64,000 bases of DNA from Albula goreensis. Taxonomy: Eukaryota > Chordata > Actinopteri > Albuliformes > Albulidae. This document shows positions 49,651 through 62,613 of this stretch, one piece after another. The translations under genes and the position numbers were made by a program. Under the pieces are notes generated by a model. That model saw only the letters and a list, made by a program, of their open reading frames with translations. It had not been told where the DNA came from and did no database searches. The number at the start of each line of letters is the position of its first letter. The first letter of the stretch is position 1. The stretch is from assembly GCA_022829145.1 (NCBI GenBank), contig CM040751.1, positions 5,459,364 through 5,523,363 of the forward strand, read 5' to 3'.

Positions 49651-50396
49651 AAAGCTTGTGATGTTTCAGCTGTTGTGAAACATAATTAGGCTTTATTTTT
49701 TTAATCTGTGAATGAATGTTTGCAAGGGGTCAGATCCAGTGAACAATTTCATTTCATCTGTTTATTAATTGAAATCATTTGTTGTGCTGCATACTGTGAA
49801 AAAAAAGGAATCGCTGAACTAATCTTAAAGAATGGTTGTTTCTTGTCTGTTGAAATATTCATACTTTGAGCTTGAGTGATTGAATACATGTGTTTCTAGG
49901 TGTAAAACAGTCCTTCCTGACAACAAATGTTAAACATTGCAGTTTAATACTGTGTTTGCAATTGCTTCGTTGGACAGGTCTGTTGTTTATTTTACTTGTA
50001 TACTTTCGGAAATAAGGTATATGTTAGCTGTCCACAAATAGCTGTGGACAAGACAAATGTAAATAGTTTTTGAACAAAAACAAAAGAACATGAAGTAATT
50101 TCTATTGGTTTTTCATTACAGCTGCCTAGATTGTATGTCTTCCTACCCAGCAACGTTTGGCAATACTTAAAGGCAATACTTAAATTGAGGTAGTTAGCAA
50201 CAGGCAGCATGAATGCCTGGGAGAAACAGCATCGTTGTGCAAGTATGTTCAGCGTCATGAATACAGAGGTAAACACACACGAGTTCAGTTAGCTTGTCAG
50301 ACTCCGCTTGGGCCCCGGCACTTGACTCACAAGAAAACAAGACGACTGAACAATTTAGAAGGTGGAGGGGAACGCAGAACCCCATCCCTCCAGACA
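49651..50396. other. Noncoding DNA
   Basis: No gene or repeat family is recognised. Confidence 0.45.
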
Positions 50397-50560
50397 TTGG
50401 GTGTCAAACTCCAGTCCAGGAGAACCGCGGTGTCTGTTGGGTTTTGTTTATTTTCCAGCTGGTTCAGGCCTTCCACGAAACCAGATGAGTAAGGCAAACT
50501 AATCAATTAATGCAATTAAATTATTCAATCAAGTGCTGCAACTCACCGAGACCCGCAACG
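50397..50560. repeat. Probable interspersed fish repeat (DNA transposon-like)
   Basis: It begins TTGGGTGTCAAACTCCAGTC then CAGGAGAACCGCGGTGTCTG, which resembles a repeat start widespread in teleosts (TGTCAAACTCCAGTCCTGGAGGGCCGCAGTGTCTG). The following AATTAATGCAATTAAATTAT segment and ATCAAGTGCTGCAACTCACC also fit that family as I remember it. No matching second terminus or target duplication was found. Confidence 0.45.
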
Positions 50561-53500
50561 CCAAAAAAACCACTGGCGACAAAACCTGAGTTTGTCACCA
50601 GCGGTCTTGACCAAGGCAGCACTCACAAGCATGCACTCACCAGTAGTGGCACAATTTCATCTAAATTTTATTACATCTGGTAATGGTAACATTGAAGTGC
50701 ATCGGAATCAAAACCATCAAACTTTATTTGTGGAAAAAAAAAAGATATGTGCTTGTTGGAAATTTTCCATTCCGTTCAAGCTGCGCTACTTTTCCCATCT
50801 GATCAATCACACCTACGGAGACGGGACCGCTGCGTTCTCATTTCTCTCTCTTCTTCTTCCAGAAATTGAACAATAAATTACAGCGTCCCCAATGGTACCG
50901 CAGAACAGCGCGGCTCCATAATTAGCAGTTTATCATGGAAAGTGCACTCGCATCTGCAGTTTGGCTCTGGTAATGAGATGGACAAATCTGAACACAAGCC
51001 TTTTTCTGATGGCTAAAGGTATAACACTACAACGGCAACGACTCCAGTAATATTACTAATAAAATTGAACAGAAACTAGTCATACACTTTTTTTCCCTGC
51101 TGTACATAAAAATATCATTATCATGTTTCAGTTCAACTTCATTTTTTCTATCACTGGGCTGATGGTTATGAGTTTAGCAATGAGGAGGAGTGGGCCTGAC
51201 CTCTTCATATTTATTTTGGCTTGTTTGTTTTCCATCTCTGAGAAATAATAAGGTAATGAGTAATCATATAGCGCTGTATCTTAAGACCTTAGGCTGGTCC
51301 TCCTCCTGATTGAGGATTATGAGTTAAAATTCAGGGTGGCCATTCTTGTTAAACACACTGAATACCCAATGTCTTCTGGCAGCATTTCAGCCCACGCCCC
51401 CATTGGATAAATAAAAGCAGATTATAAGTTTCCGAGTACTTCAAGGACAGATTGTTCAGAGGAGAGACTTATTTTTCCTGGTGCATTTTAATCAGTTGTA
51501 TCGCAGTAAAAAAAGGATGTACTTTATGTTCCTTGTTTAGATTAGAATTTCTTTCACTCACAGACACTTTGAGGTCTGTGATGCACTATCCTCTGACCAT
51601 ACATAGTGTTTCATTGGAATATTATAATGATGAAGATTTCTTTTCTTTTTTGATAGACAAGTTAAAGCAAACCCATGGATAGCTGAAGTAATCGAACATT
51701 GCGAATCCTGCAAAGCATGTCAGAACTCTTAGTCCTAAATGTTACATTTCCAGGCATGCCTCAGTCATACTTGGTCAACTCTGGCAGAGTCATTCTGCTT
51801 CGGCACAGCCATGCAGAGACGACTGTGAAACCGCATTTTTTAAGATATTGGTGATTTAAGATTTTGTGGATGGAAGGAGGACACGGAGATACATTTCCAG
51901 GGCACGGAGGACACAAGGAGACAAGTGGAGGAAATGAGGAGATGAAATCTGAGCGTTGGAACGCACCCAGGAATCGGAACAGCAGCGGCCTGACAAACGG
52001 GCAGGTTCACCTGTGGAGAATTTCTGATCAACTCTGGAATAAACATTTGCCCTCGTTTAAGCCTTCTACTGAAGCAAGACCTTGATGGCCGAGGGGGAAC
52101 TTCTTATAGGACGGTTTTCGGTTGCTGGTTTTCTGGCTGTGCTGTGTTTTCTGTTTGATTTTTGAATGATTCAGTTGTTGTTGGTTTTTTTCTGTTCCCC
52201 AGAAGGGAACTAATAAAAGGCTAACAGCCATTTTTGTTTAGTGTTTGTGACGATTTCCATCCACTGTCCACCTGCCTGCCACTGAACAAAAATGTATAAA
52301 GGATGACAAGGTGATAGTACAGAGAGATGGACAAATCCTCGCCCTTGCAATGAAATTCCCACTTAAGTACATGTCCCATGGGTTTGATTCAAGTGGCTTC
52401 ACTTTGTTAGCAACTGGAAAAGCACTTACCTAGTGTCAAGTGAAAATGTACATCAGAGGAAATCCTCAAGCAGCTTAAATAATTTGATTGTACTTGCCTT
52501 GAGCCAACATGTAGGGTCTAGTGAATTTTTTCCCACAGACGTTCTTTCATACTGCACCAAACATACCAATTTAGCAATCATACTAAACTGCCATTTTAAT
52601 GATTTGATAAATGTGAGGCATGGGTTGTCCTTTGAAGTCTGAATCTTATGAAGCCAAAGGAGTGACCTGTAGGTTATGTCATGGGGGAATATGAAAGATA
52701 CGTGATTGCCCAAGATATGAACTGGAGGATAAACATGGTTATTTTCATAAAAGGGACTTGTGCATCAGTCCTGTCACCCGTTAAGTGCTTGCAAGGTCAA
52801 GAATTGTCAGCTTTGATAGAACTGCAAATATGAGAAACACATCGGAGTCTGAAGGGCTGACCCAAGGCTCAGTACAGGCATGACTCTGAACTTTTTAAAT
52901 ATTGATTTGCCTCATACACTGGTTCTCCCCATTAAAATGGCACTTCCATATCCTTTGAAATCCGTTTGAATTAAGAGAAGATCATTGACGTTAAAATAAT
53001 AAGATGTTAAGTGATTCATGTCCACAGTTATATTTATTGGGGGAATCTGAATATAAAACAAATCAAATCCCATTTGAAGCTTAATTTTATCTGTGGTGTT
53101 TTTTATTGGAATAAAACAAAATAATTGTAATTTCTTTTTGAAGTTCCAGCTTGCCAGTGATTAATGGTGGTGAGATTTAGATAATGCATTGAAAACAATT
53201 ATGACTGCTCACAAGTTACAGGGCAATTTTATTATTCCTACAAGCCAAAAGTTACAAGTTACCAAAAATCAGTAACGAACCAACAGCTAAGTTAAATAGT
53301 AATCACAAAAACAAATCCGTTTTTCTCTGCTTTCGGAAACTGCAAGAAAAAAATCCCCAGAGGTAACGTAAAAGCAGTTTTCTACTCAAAGCTGTACACA
53401 AAAATCCATGCCCGGTTGACCCAATGTGAGAAATAACAGCTTTATATGAAACGTGTTGTAAGACAGGATAAAACTATTTGAAAAATGTGTAGTTTGTCAG

Positions 53501-54504
53501 TTTATGTAAAGGGCTAAAATTTACATCATATATTAAATAGAATCCAGAACCTGGATGAAATTAAATGAAATGCTTGGGTACGAGTAAAATTTATTCAGTA
53601 CTCAGGAGGGATGGGGTTGAATTTGGGGGCCTCATGGAGTTCAGTGTGAGACCAGAGAGTTCTTTCAGCTATCAGAGATTGAAATTTTTAGCCAGAGGGT
53701 AAATGTTGCATGTTAGGTAATGTATTCGGTTTGGTCAGGTGCTTTCTTCCCCCTCCACACATCCTCCATAGACTCTGACACTGTTCAAGGCATGAATGTT
53801 GACTCTGAGATCAAAACTCTACTTCTCTCCTACTTTGGCCACTCATAAGTCGGACTGTGTGCACTCCTACAGTGAGCTTGCCCGTGAAACGGTGACTGTT
53901 TTACCCTTACCAGACATATGTGGTACTATGAGAGGCCTTGTGCCAGTGGAAATTGAGAGACTTCTAATTGATGTTATCCGGTGGGCTATGTGCATGTTTT
54001 CACGAGTTAGTGTACAACAGTGAACACACTTGATAGTATTTTACGATCCGGAAACGTAAAAACCAGTGTTGGTGATGATGCTTCTGTGTCCGCAATTTTG
54101 TTTGACATTTTCGGTTGCAGGAGGCGCCTCCCTTTCCGTTTGACAGTACATTCTGGGACAATAGTGTCCATTATTCAGATTGCCGCCATTGTTAGTGGGT
54201 ATACTCGTACGATCTAGTGCATAGTGTGTGACAGAAATTAACCGCACTAATTACAACGCACTTAAAAAATGGCTGCAAATAGGGTGTAGTGTGCTTGTGG
54301 GACACAGCATATGAGAATGTCTCAGAAGAAATTATTCGGGAGTAATCAAAGGAACCCTTTCCGACTTAAAGTTATCTGACTCCTGATGAGTTGAGGAGAG
54401 CAGACTCTCTGTGATAATTGGTCTCTTCAGTGTTTAGACCCTATGTAGGTGGAGTCACAGATACCAGGATCCAGTCTTGGAGGATCACAGTGTTTTTGCT
54501 GGTT
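50561..54504. other. Noncoding DNA, possible repeat debris
   Basis: 51840-52240 is a varied patch with an AATAAAAGG polyadenylation-like word at about 52211, possibly debris of a retroelement, but no terminus was found. 54190-54305 carries a TAGGGTGTAGTGTGC and GGGACACAG wording seen at the ends of some fish DNA repeats; it is too weak to delimit. No gene is recognised. Confidence 0.35.
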
Positions 54505-54719
54505 TGTGGTGTGGTTAAGGTACTTGACTGGGACCCTGAAGGTTGGTGGTTCCATTCAAATTTTCCATTCCCAGTGTGGCCAGAATAAGGGTAGTGTCGC
54601 TGTTGGGTCCTTGTGCGAGATCCCTAACCCCACATTGTTCCACGGGGATTGGCACTTGGTTCGTTGAATCAACTATAAATCGATTCGGATAAAAGCATCA
54701 GCTTAACAACTGTAATGAT
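54505..54719 (+). mobile_element. tRNA-derived SINE with L2-type tail, near full length
   Basis: The head GTGTGGTTAAGGTACTTGAC leads into a B-box-like GGTTCCATTCA (54548-54558, 9 of 11), then CCCAGTGTGGCCAGAATAAG, CTGTTGGGTCCTTGTGCGAG, GGGGATTGGCACTTGGTTCG and a tail CGATTCGGATAAAAGCATCA ending CTGTAATGAT. The order of blocks matches 48661-48844 and extends further 5'. The GGATA loop is kept. Confidence 0.85.
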
Positions 54720-55189
54720 TAGGTTAAGAATCAAACAGGTGCCCACAGTCTGCCTCCACAAAACTGTCTATGAAATTTCTTCCTCTGACTTTTCTATGAG
54801 CAGGCTCAACTTGTTAGCTGCTACTTTTTTCCACCGCACAGTGCACTTACTTTAGAGGAGAGAGTGCTTCCAGAGGTTGCTCTAATGAGCACAGCCCCTG
54901 AATACTTGCACATTCCAAATGTGCGGGGAAAAAAGGGGGAAAGAAAATGATGAAGAATTATGTGTTGTTTTGATTCCAGATTCTTGCAAGTCATGGAGCT
55001 ATCAGTGTGTGCGTTGTATTTTAGCAGGCAAAATTCCTAAGGCACCTTTTTTTTAAAGCCAGTGCAAATTATATTTTCCCATGGTAGCCCATAACTGTTA
55101 TTTTCTGTTTAATATTTCACAGTGTTATTCTACCAGCACACCTATGTTATGATGATGGCTTAGGCACCCCTACTGAGCTTCCCTCTGGG
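54720..55189. other. Noncoding DNA
   Basis: No feature is recognised. T runs lie near 55046-55055. Confidence 0.45.
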
Positions 55190-55390
55190 TCATCGGCCAA
55201 CCTTTTGTTCCGCTCACCGACCCCCGACATCAGTCAGATCCTCGCTGAAACCGCAATGGCCCGGCTCACCGTGCATGACCGCCTCTCGCACGGCGAGCTG
55301 AGCCGGGCCTCTCGCGCCGCCGCGGTCCCGTTTCTGAGGAGGAAAGCGACCGTCCGCCTCTTCCTTCGGCTTGGCACTTTGGGTCAGATT
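55190..55390. promoter_or_regulatory. Compact CpG-dense island
   Basis: I count about 23 CpG dinucleotides in roughly 190 bp (for example CTCTCGCGCCGCCGCGGTCC), while the surrounding kilobases contain few. Frames cross it on both strands: 55205-55405 plus (66 codons, Arg/Leu/Ala-rich) and 55462-55214 minus (82 codons). Neither resembles a known protein. It could be an orphan CpG island acting as a promoter or enhancer, a GC-rich exon of an unrecognised gene, or a retained unmethylated insertion. Confidence 0.55.
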
Positions 55391-56244
55391 ATGCTGAGAC
55401 GTTGAGGGTAAGCAACAGAAGAGAATGCAGCAGATGAGCTGAGACAGGCTCCAAGGAGACATAACAAGTGAGCTATAACATTCTAATGAGTAGTGGTGGG
55501 CGTACGAAGGCTTTCAAGAAAAGCGTCTGAGGGAAACACCATTGTCTTGTAAGAGCCATAACATCAAAAAAAACACCTCACTGTCTATGATTGCATGACT
55601 TCCCCTGTGACCAGAACAATGACAGAAACAACCCTTGTTTGCTGTGTTTTCGACATAAATATCCCACAGAATTATTTCTTTCTAAACAGCACTGTGTTAA
55701 AAACATTTTTTTGCACTGGGGAACATTATGATTCTTGTCTTTCATGACAAGGCCAATGTAGCAGAAGAGAAAAGAATTGCACGGTGGAAACATCACATCT
55801 CAGGTCATTGATGAAACGGAAATTAACCTTATGTGCTGGGATGTGGGAAGGCTAGCTTTTATAGGTATAGTACAGGCAAAATAAATAAATAATACTGACT
55901 GTTTTTATGGTATAAAAATTCTGTTGTCTCCTCAGAAAATTTATGTTTGAACTTTATAACCTTCAGGATATGTTCTTTTGTAAAACAAAGCAATGAGATC
56001 CTCCAAACTGCCTTTTAAGGGGTTACCTGTCACGCTCGGTAAATTGCTAAAATGATATATAGCATAATACACATGTTAGCCATTTACAGGCATTAAACTA
56101 TATTTATGTCCCAGTACATGTATTCCTTAAATACGCCATTATTTGATGTGTAATGAAAAAAAAAACGAGTGCATGATTTACATGCTCTGTTCTCTTCATC
56201 CACAATAAAGTAATTTAATAGATGGTCATGTGATCAGAGGCGTT
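55391..56244. other. Noncoding AT-rich DNA
   Basis: No feature is recognised. Confidence 0.45.
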
Positions 56245-56265
56245 AAAAAAAAAAAAAAAAAAAAA
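56245..56265. repeat. Poly(A) tract
   Basis: About twenty-one A in a row. No retroelement body is recognised immediately upstream on the plus strand. Confidence 0.9.
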
Positions 56266-56269
56266 CACC

Positions 56270-56535
56270 CATGGATAAAGATAAGGCGCACATGCGTGTA
56301 ATTACCGTGCGAGTCCGACATGCACGGAGCCGGAGGCGCTAAAGAAAGCGGACATGACGCACGAGGCAAATTAAATCTGATGAGAAGGTTCCCGTAATTC
56401 ACAGTGGGATCCTTTAAATGTGAGTTATGGTCCTCTCCGGAACGGAATAATCATCTTAATGCACTGCTGCGCGGTGTTCCTCGCTGCGTGTGGATGAACT
56501 GCCTGCCTCTCCCGCTCGAACTCTAAATCTCATTA
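56270..56535. promoter_or_regulatory. Candidate conserved noncoding block, CpG-containing
   Basis: A GC-balanced block with clustered CpGs (GTGCGAGTCCGACATGCACG, CTGCTGCGCGGTGTTCCTCG) and AT cores (GGCAAATTAAATCTGATG, GGAATAATCATCTTAATGC). It is free of simple repeats and stands out between a poly(A) run and a TG repeat. Inference from texture. Confidence 0.38.
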
Positions 56536-56724
56536 CTCAGGACTGCATGGAGTCAGTATTTTATTCAGGTGGCAAACAGGAAACAGGAGTAGCATAAGAG
56601 ACAAAGGCGTGGGTTCAGATTTTGCAGAAATATGGAGGTGCCCGAAGGAATTTGTCATCCGTTTGCATTTATCGGCAATGGACCTGTGCCTATGGGATCG
56701 ATACATTGCGTTTGTGTATGCAAT

Positions 56725-56728
<4 letters not shown>

Positions 56729-56755
<27 letters not shown>

Positions 56756-56756
56756 T
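56729..56756. repeat. (TG)n microsatellite
   Basis: About 14 TG units. A minor tandem of ATTCATGAAC (two units, 56946-56965) lies downstream. Confidence 0.95.
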
Positions 56757-57472
56757 TGTTCAAACAGATGTCTGTGGTTAGTCGCAGTGGAAATAGCCGA
56801 GCAGATCATAATTGTCCGCACACTAGCTGCATCCTCTTGTAGATCAGAAGTAAGACAAGTGGCTATTATATCACTGGAAAATACATATTATGATGGTGAC
56901 AAGAGAGGAGAGTTATTCGTTAGGCCTGGAGACAATAGGGTATGAATTCATGAACATTCATGAACATGAACTGTAGTCAACAGTTTCCAAAGAGTGTGAT
57001 TATGTTTTTAAGCCAGCCATGTCCTTTGGAAGGTGGGATTTGTAGAAAAACAATGGGCTCGCATGTGAAAGCTATATAGTCTTTGCTCATCTTGGCTGAG
57101 GAACATATGTGATTGTGTCAGTTCCAAGTTCCCACTAGACCCATCAATGGTGAAGCAGAACCAACATCATTTCCTATCCATTATGTAAACAACATTTGGC
57201 AGCATGACAGACTCTTATCTTTGGCTATTTGTTTGTGTGTCTGCAAAATTATTTTCATTAAGCAGTAGGCTACTGCGGAAACATTTGTCAGAACACCATT
57301 TTTGGTTAGTTTTATGTTGAGTCTCCACAATGTGGAATTGTCGTGTCTCCAGAAAGTCAGTTATCCCTATTTCAATGCGTTCATGATGATATTTTGATAC
57401 TTTATCTCATCTCTAAAAATAGTGTCTCTCAATTGTCACATGTGCCCATAAGGTAGCAGAAATGTGTGTGTG

Positions 57473-57474
57473 TG

Positions 57475-57536
<62 letters not shown>
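57473..57536. repeat. Long (TG)n microsatellite with one interruption
   Basis: About 32 TG units with a single TT interruption near 57489-57490. It is the longest dinucleotide tract in the window. Confidence 0.97.
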
Positions 57537-57538
<2 letters not shown>

Positions 57539-58148
57539 TGAATGTGTTTAAACAAAAAAACATACAAAGTGTGTATTGTTCATTCTTTACTGCTCTTGCT
57601 CATATAATACAACATACAAACCTTCTGCCATCTGGGAATCCTCTGATATCTGGTATTTACATTTTAACTGAAAAAGAAAGAATAGTATTGACTCAGGCAG
57701 GCACAGTGGAGAAACAGTGGGGAGAGGAAAGGAAATTTACAAACAGTGATCAATAAAATAATGAGAAATGAACCAACCGACTGACCCCCCTCCTCCCCAA
57801 CAATTTAAGGCACAGCCACAGAGTCTGGTGCTCATGCAATTGTGTACCAGATCAACGCCCCCCACCCTTCTACGAAACACCCAATAAGCCAATTAATCGT
57901 GTACTCCCACTCACTCCCACTCAACTGTCAACCTGCTTTTTTTCTCTTTGGCATGCCAGAATATTTAAACGCATGAACTATTCAGCTTTGAAGCAACAGG
58001 TGGACATAAAAAAGTGCTTATAATAACAACCCAAGGGACTCACACTGTCTGCTGTTTTGAATTTTAACATTTCCAGGGCAGAGGAGAGACTGTGAATTGA
58101 CTGAAACAGCTGTGGAAATGTGTGACCAATATATTACTACTACTATGA
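57537..58148. other. Noncoding DNA
   Basis: No gene is recognised. A C-rich stretch lies at about 57784-57798. Confidence 0.45.
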
Positions 58149-58223
58149 GTAATAATAATAACAATAATAATAATAATCATAATAATAATAATAACAATAA
58201 TAATAATAATAATAATAATCATA
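58149..58223. repeat. (AAT)n microsatellite, interrupted
   Basis: About 25 AAT units with CAA/CAT interruptions. The minus-strand frame through it is an Ile-only artefact. Confidence 0.95.
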
Positions 58224-59779
58224 AATCGTTGTGATAATCTCAGGCAAGCATCAACATGCAATCTTTTTATTACTGGTCATAACTCATTGGCTTTACCATT
58301 GGTTACCATTCCTTCATTAATCATCAACTAATAATTGCTTATAAATCGACACCCTGTTTTTAAACATTGGGTTCAGATGATCATTCAGTGTCAGAAAGCG
58401 AGGTTGAACGTAATCATTATGTAATAAGGGCAGAAGTGCACCCATGGCAGGAAAACGCACCCCAGGCCAATATAAAAACACCAGCGCAGTTTTGGGGAAT
58501 GCTTGTTTCAGAAAATCTACTTGCTTGCTTATCTCAAGCTCTTTGTAATATAAAGGTATTAATTAGTAGCCATGCTACAAATCCAAAATATACACTTTGT
58601 TGATATCCAGTGTATATATTTTTATATGGGTGGGTATATGGATGAATGCAATGCTGGAACAAATACTGACAAACCTTCAAAATAAATGTTGGACTTGAAG
58701 CTAGTTGCTATTTTAATTAATATGCAGACTGTCTATTAAAACTATGTCCAATATTTATTTTTCACGGACAAACATCCTGATGGAAAGTTGGAGATAATTG
58801 TAATGGTAATTGTATTTGACCTGCTTGATAAAGGAAATTAATCAAAACACTCATGAGAGAAATTGTTTTTACTCTTGCAATCATCTCCCAGGGGAATCCA
58901 AAACATTGCCTGTAACACTTCACATTAAGTGGGCAGCTAACCTCCGCAAATTGTTTATGCCCTTATGTAACAAGCTCTTCAGAATTATTTCTGATCACAA
59001 TAAATGGCACATTAAGATGTCGCATTGTTGTAATCCTTATGCTTTCATAACTGATGTTTGGAAGCCTCGTTGTGTTGCACAGAGAGCAGCCAGTCCATAT
59101 CTAAAATGTATTGTTGCATATTCATATTTTAGTCACATACATGTGGCAAAAATGTATTTTCAATGCATTTTAAAAAGAAGATCACAAGATGGTGTCTAAT
59201 TTACCTCATGTTTATGTTATCTGTTTCATTCTGTTCATGACCTCATTCTGTTCGTGAATTGTGTATTTTAGATGTTTATGAAACATATGTCTCAGACCCA
59301 TATACTGTACATGCTCATACATTCCTATCCACACACATATACACAGAGACATTCGGGCTATGTATGTAGAGATTTGACACAGTTAGGATGTATCTTGGGA
59401 TTTTCAGTTTTCATTGTTTCCACACGCTTTACCAGGCTGGGAGCTGATTTTTAAAACTCTACCCATATAGAAACATGAGTTCAATGGTGCTTATTTTCCC
59501 GGCTGTTATCTAAAATGGAGAATGCTCTCAGTGCGTAATGGGAAACGAAATCAAGTCAAGGAAAAAATACAAGTCTGAGTAAAATAAGGTGATTCTCGCA
59601 AAGTGGTGTGTACTTTTTTCCAGCACTGAATTACCTTGTATGCTGCCTCTATTTGTCACCTCTATGATATCGCTGTTGTTAAACCCTCTTTCTGAAGTAT
59701 TCTGTGGAGAAAGGCGTGTACCTTATATGTAAGGCCGACATACCTTATGTACCGCAGTGGAAATAAAATATGTCAGCTC
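58224..59779. other. Noncoding DNA
   Basis: The 129-codon frame at 58810-59199 has no recognised family. ACACTTCACATTAAGTGGGC at about 58915 echoes the repeat-like start at 62863 and may be a fragment of the same interspersed repeat. Confidence 0.4.
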
Positions 59780-60240
59780 TCTCGCAGAAAGGTGATGTAA
59801 TTTAGACTGCGATGTAGGGATTTTAAGCCTTGAGAACAGCAGAGGACTTCAGACAAGCCCGCGGCTAAATATATTAAAACATAGCGGCTATGACCAATCG
59901 GCGATGCCAATGAGTATTCAGCTTTACCATGGGGATGAAAAGGATAAAAAAAATTATCCTCCAACTTGTGCTTCCCAAGTATCAGGGTGTAATGAAGTAA
60001 ATTAGAAACTCCCTCTAACAAATTGATTGCATTAGCATTTACATGAGACAAGTATACATCTAAGTACGCAGTCCGTTTTATATCAGTGTAATTTCTCCCT
60101 GGGCTGATTGTAATTACAGCAGAGGTTGAGTTTGTGAGGTGAGTTTAGCTCTTTTAATGATAGTTCATATCATTTTACCAGGCCCGAACCTATGCAATTA
60201 CCAAGACTAACATTCTCTCAGCCACTTTCGAAACATATGG
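59780..60240. promoter_or_regulatory. Candidate long conserved noncoding block
   Basis: About 450 bp of complex, repeat-free sequence. It includes ATAGCGGCTATGACCAATCGG (CCAAT-like core), AACAAATTGATTGCATTAGC, GGGCTGATTGTAATTACAGC and CTATGCAATTACCAAGAC. The density of distinct homeodomain, POU and NF-Y-like words is the highest I noticed in this window. A 92-codon minus frame (60051 to 59773) has no family. Texture-based inference; alignment to other fish would decide. Confidence 0.42.
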
Positions 60241-62548
60241 GATTTAAGTTGGATGACATCATAATAAAATACATTTTGCATTTTTAATCTTGGGATAGCA
60301 TTATGCTGACACATGGAATATGGAATGCCTAATTAGGAATGGGATTCTGAGCTTCAGAAAATAAGCTAATTATAATATAGACAGGACTGTATTTCTCTCT
60401 TAGCTACAGTTACCGGTAGTTTTTTTTTAGGATCATATGAACCCCATCAGTCACACACAACCCAGGTAGAGATTGCCTGTTTATGAACAGTAGATTGCAT
60501 GTTAATGTTATTGAATGAGTATTTAATCACTTGATTGATGCTCATTTTTCCCCCAAATTCATCCAGAATAGCTTAATCACCTGTCATTGAAATGTGAAGC
60601 AGTTGGACTACAGAGCAGATTTGAGCCAGGTCATGGAAAATGTGTACCGAAGATTGTCGTTTCACTCATACACATTTCACAAGCTGTAGCTACTTCACCA
60701 TAGTCCAGGGTTTATGTAGTGTTTTTCTTGTCACAGCTAAATGGTACAAATTCACTGAAACTAATGAGTGTGCAAAGTCTCATGTCTTCATAGACAGAGC
60801 CCAGAGAGAATAAAGAGTTTATTTCTCACATGTATTTCAGTCTTCTGTCAATAAAGAGGGCCAGTATCTATCTGTATCTAGCCATTCTTCAAATAATTAG
60901 TTAAGTGTGTTAATCATCTCAGCAAATCAGTATGTTATAATTAATCAGATGTATGAGAATAATAATCCTGCAATCTTTTTGTTGTTGGATGTTTGCTATG
61001 CGGGAATGGAAATTAAGACAGGGACAAGTGAATGTCATCCATTTAAGTACAAGAGGTAGTCAAATGCACAAAGTTCTGTGGTTCATTTTACTGATTGTCA
61101 TTTGGTTAACTTGGTTTGTAATCATTGGTTTGCATGGACTGTAACCTTTAATACCATCATACCAATAGAGTCTGGGCTGAATTGATATGAATTTAAATTA
61201 AAGTTGATCTGGTTTGTGATATCTGAAGTTTTTATGCCACTGCTGTTTCAGTGTTTTAATAATTGATGACATATTGTTTTTGTCTGAGCTGTGAACCTGC
61301 AGTTCCACTGTTTTATATGCGTTCACAAGCTGGTTCACTTTATTTTAGATTTTGTGAATTTGACATTCTTGGATTCCTCAAGTAGATGAGGTCAATAAGA
61401 GTCTTGCCATGCTGAAACGTTCTGAGAATCTCTGATAAAGTACTGAGAGCATAATGTCCATCTCCACTACCTAGTGAATAAAAAACCATATTTGGCGTGG
61501 CACATTACAGCAGAATGACAAGATTCTCATTGGTTGAGAACAGCTCAGCAAACTAGTTTATTGGTAGAGGGAATTCCTACGATGCTAATTTGTATAGCAG
61601 ATATTATTTGTGCTTAAACAACTTAACAGTTATGACAGTGCCTCATTATTGAACCTACAAAAAAACATTATGTATACAATGCATCCAATTTTTACGAGTT
61701 TGAGTTGATGATATTTCAGTATTTTAAAATCGGCCTGCTTTTTGGGAGGGACAGACTAATTAGCTTATACTGCAAATGGAAGAAGCATAAAATACAATGC
61801 CGAAATCTATTTAATTACCTTTGATTCTAATACAGATATGACACACTGCACACATCATAAGCAAACAACTTTCCATTTTGATTCAATTATCGAAATAATA
61901 TTGTTCACAACTGTCCTGTTCCAGTTTCTAATTGAATGCAATTTTCATTTCTTTCTGCAAATGACTGGCAGCACAATCAAGATATGTATTCTAGACTGCA
62001 AATAAGCATACATACCACATGTAAATACTCTACTGATTCTATCCGTGCTTAGAAGTAGAATTGTGTTCCTTCTTTCGGCTGAAACAGATTTGACATAAAC
62101 AATGGGCTTTATCTTGTCAACACGTTTTCATGGTCCACCGTTTTCAATCCGACATGTTTCTAATCCACTGAACTCAGATTATGCATAGTGCTCAAACAGT
62201 ATATGAGGTATTCACTTACATATGTCCACATCTATCATGTCCATATTATGAGCTGATCAACTGTAATCTTACGGCTTGTGAGCAGAAATCTGATTACATG
62301 CAGTGGACATCACGGCTCCAGGTGGCTCTTTTATCAAAGCATCACTCGTGACTTTATTTTTCAGTATGTTCAGAGGAGATTTGGTTTACCCTAAGAAAAT
62401 ATCAGCAGATTGGAAACCTGATGCTGCAAGTAATCTTGGAGTACAGATTGTGTGTTACTCATCTTAACGTCTCAGCATCTAACATGACAGAAAAACATGA
62501 GGGATCAGTAATCACATAAGCTTTCCCACCACTGGAACCCTTTAATGC
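60241..62548. other. Noncoding AT-rich DNA
   Basis: AT-rich with scattered TAATTA-type words (for example 60330-60380). No gene, RNA or transposon end is recognised. Confidence 0.45.
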
Positions 62549-62613
62549 TTATTATTATTATTATTATTACTATTATTATTATTATTATTTTTATTTTTAT
62601 TTTTATTTTTATT
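62549..62613. repeat. (ATT)n plus (TTTTTA)n compound microsatellite
   Basis: About 13 ATT units with a TAC interruption run directly into about four TTTTTA hexamers. Confidence 0.95.

Noticed and set aside
51840-52240. LTR of a retrotransposon
   Set aside because: An AATAAAAGG word and mixed composition are suggestive, but there are no TG...CA ends, no repeat pair and no primer-binding site.
54190-54305. DNA transposon end (GGGACACAG wording)
   Set aside because: Resemblance to common fish repeat ends is short, and neither a second terminus nor a target duplication could be placed.
58810-59199. 129-codon plus-strand frame as a gene
   Set aside because: No recognisable domain, and the region contains a repeat-like ACACTTCACATTAAGTGG segment.
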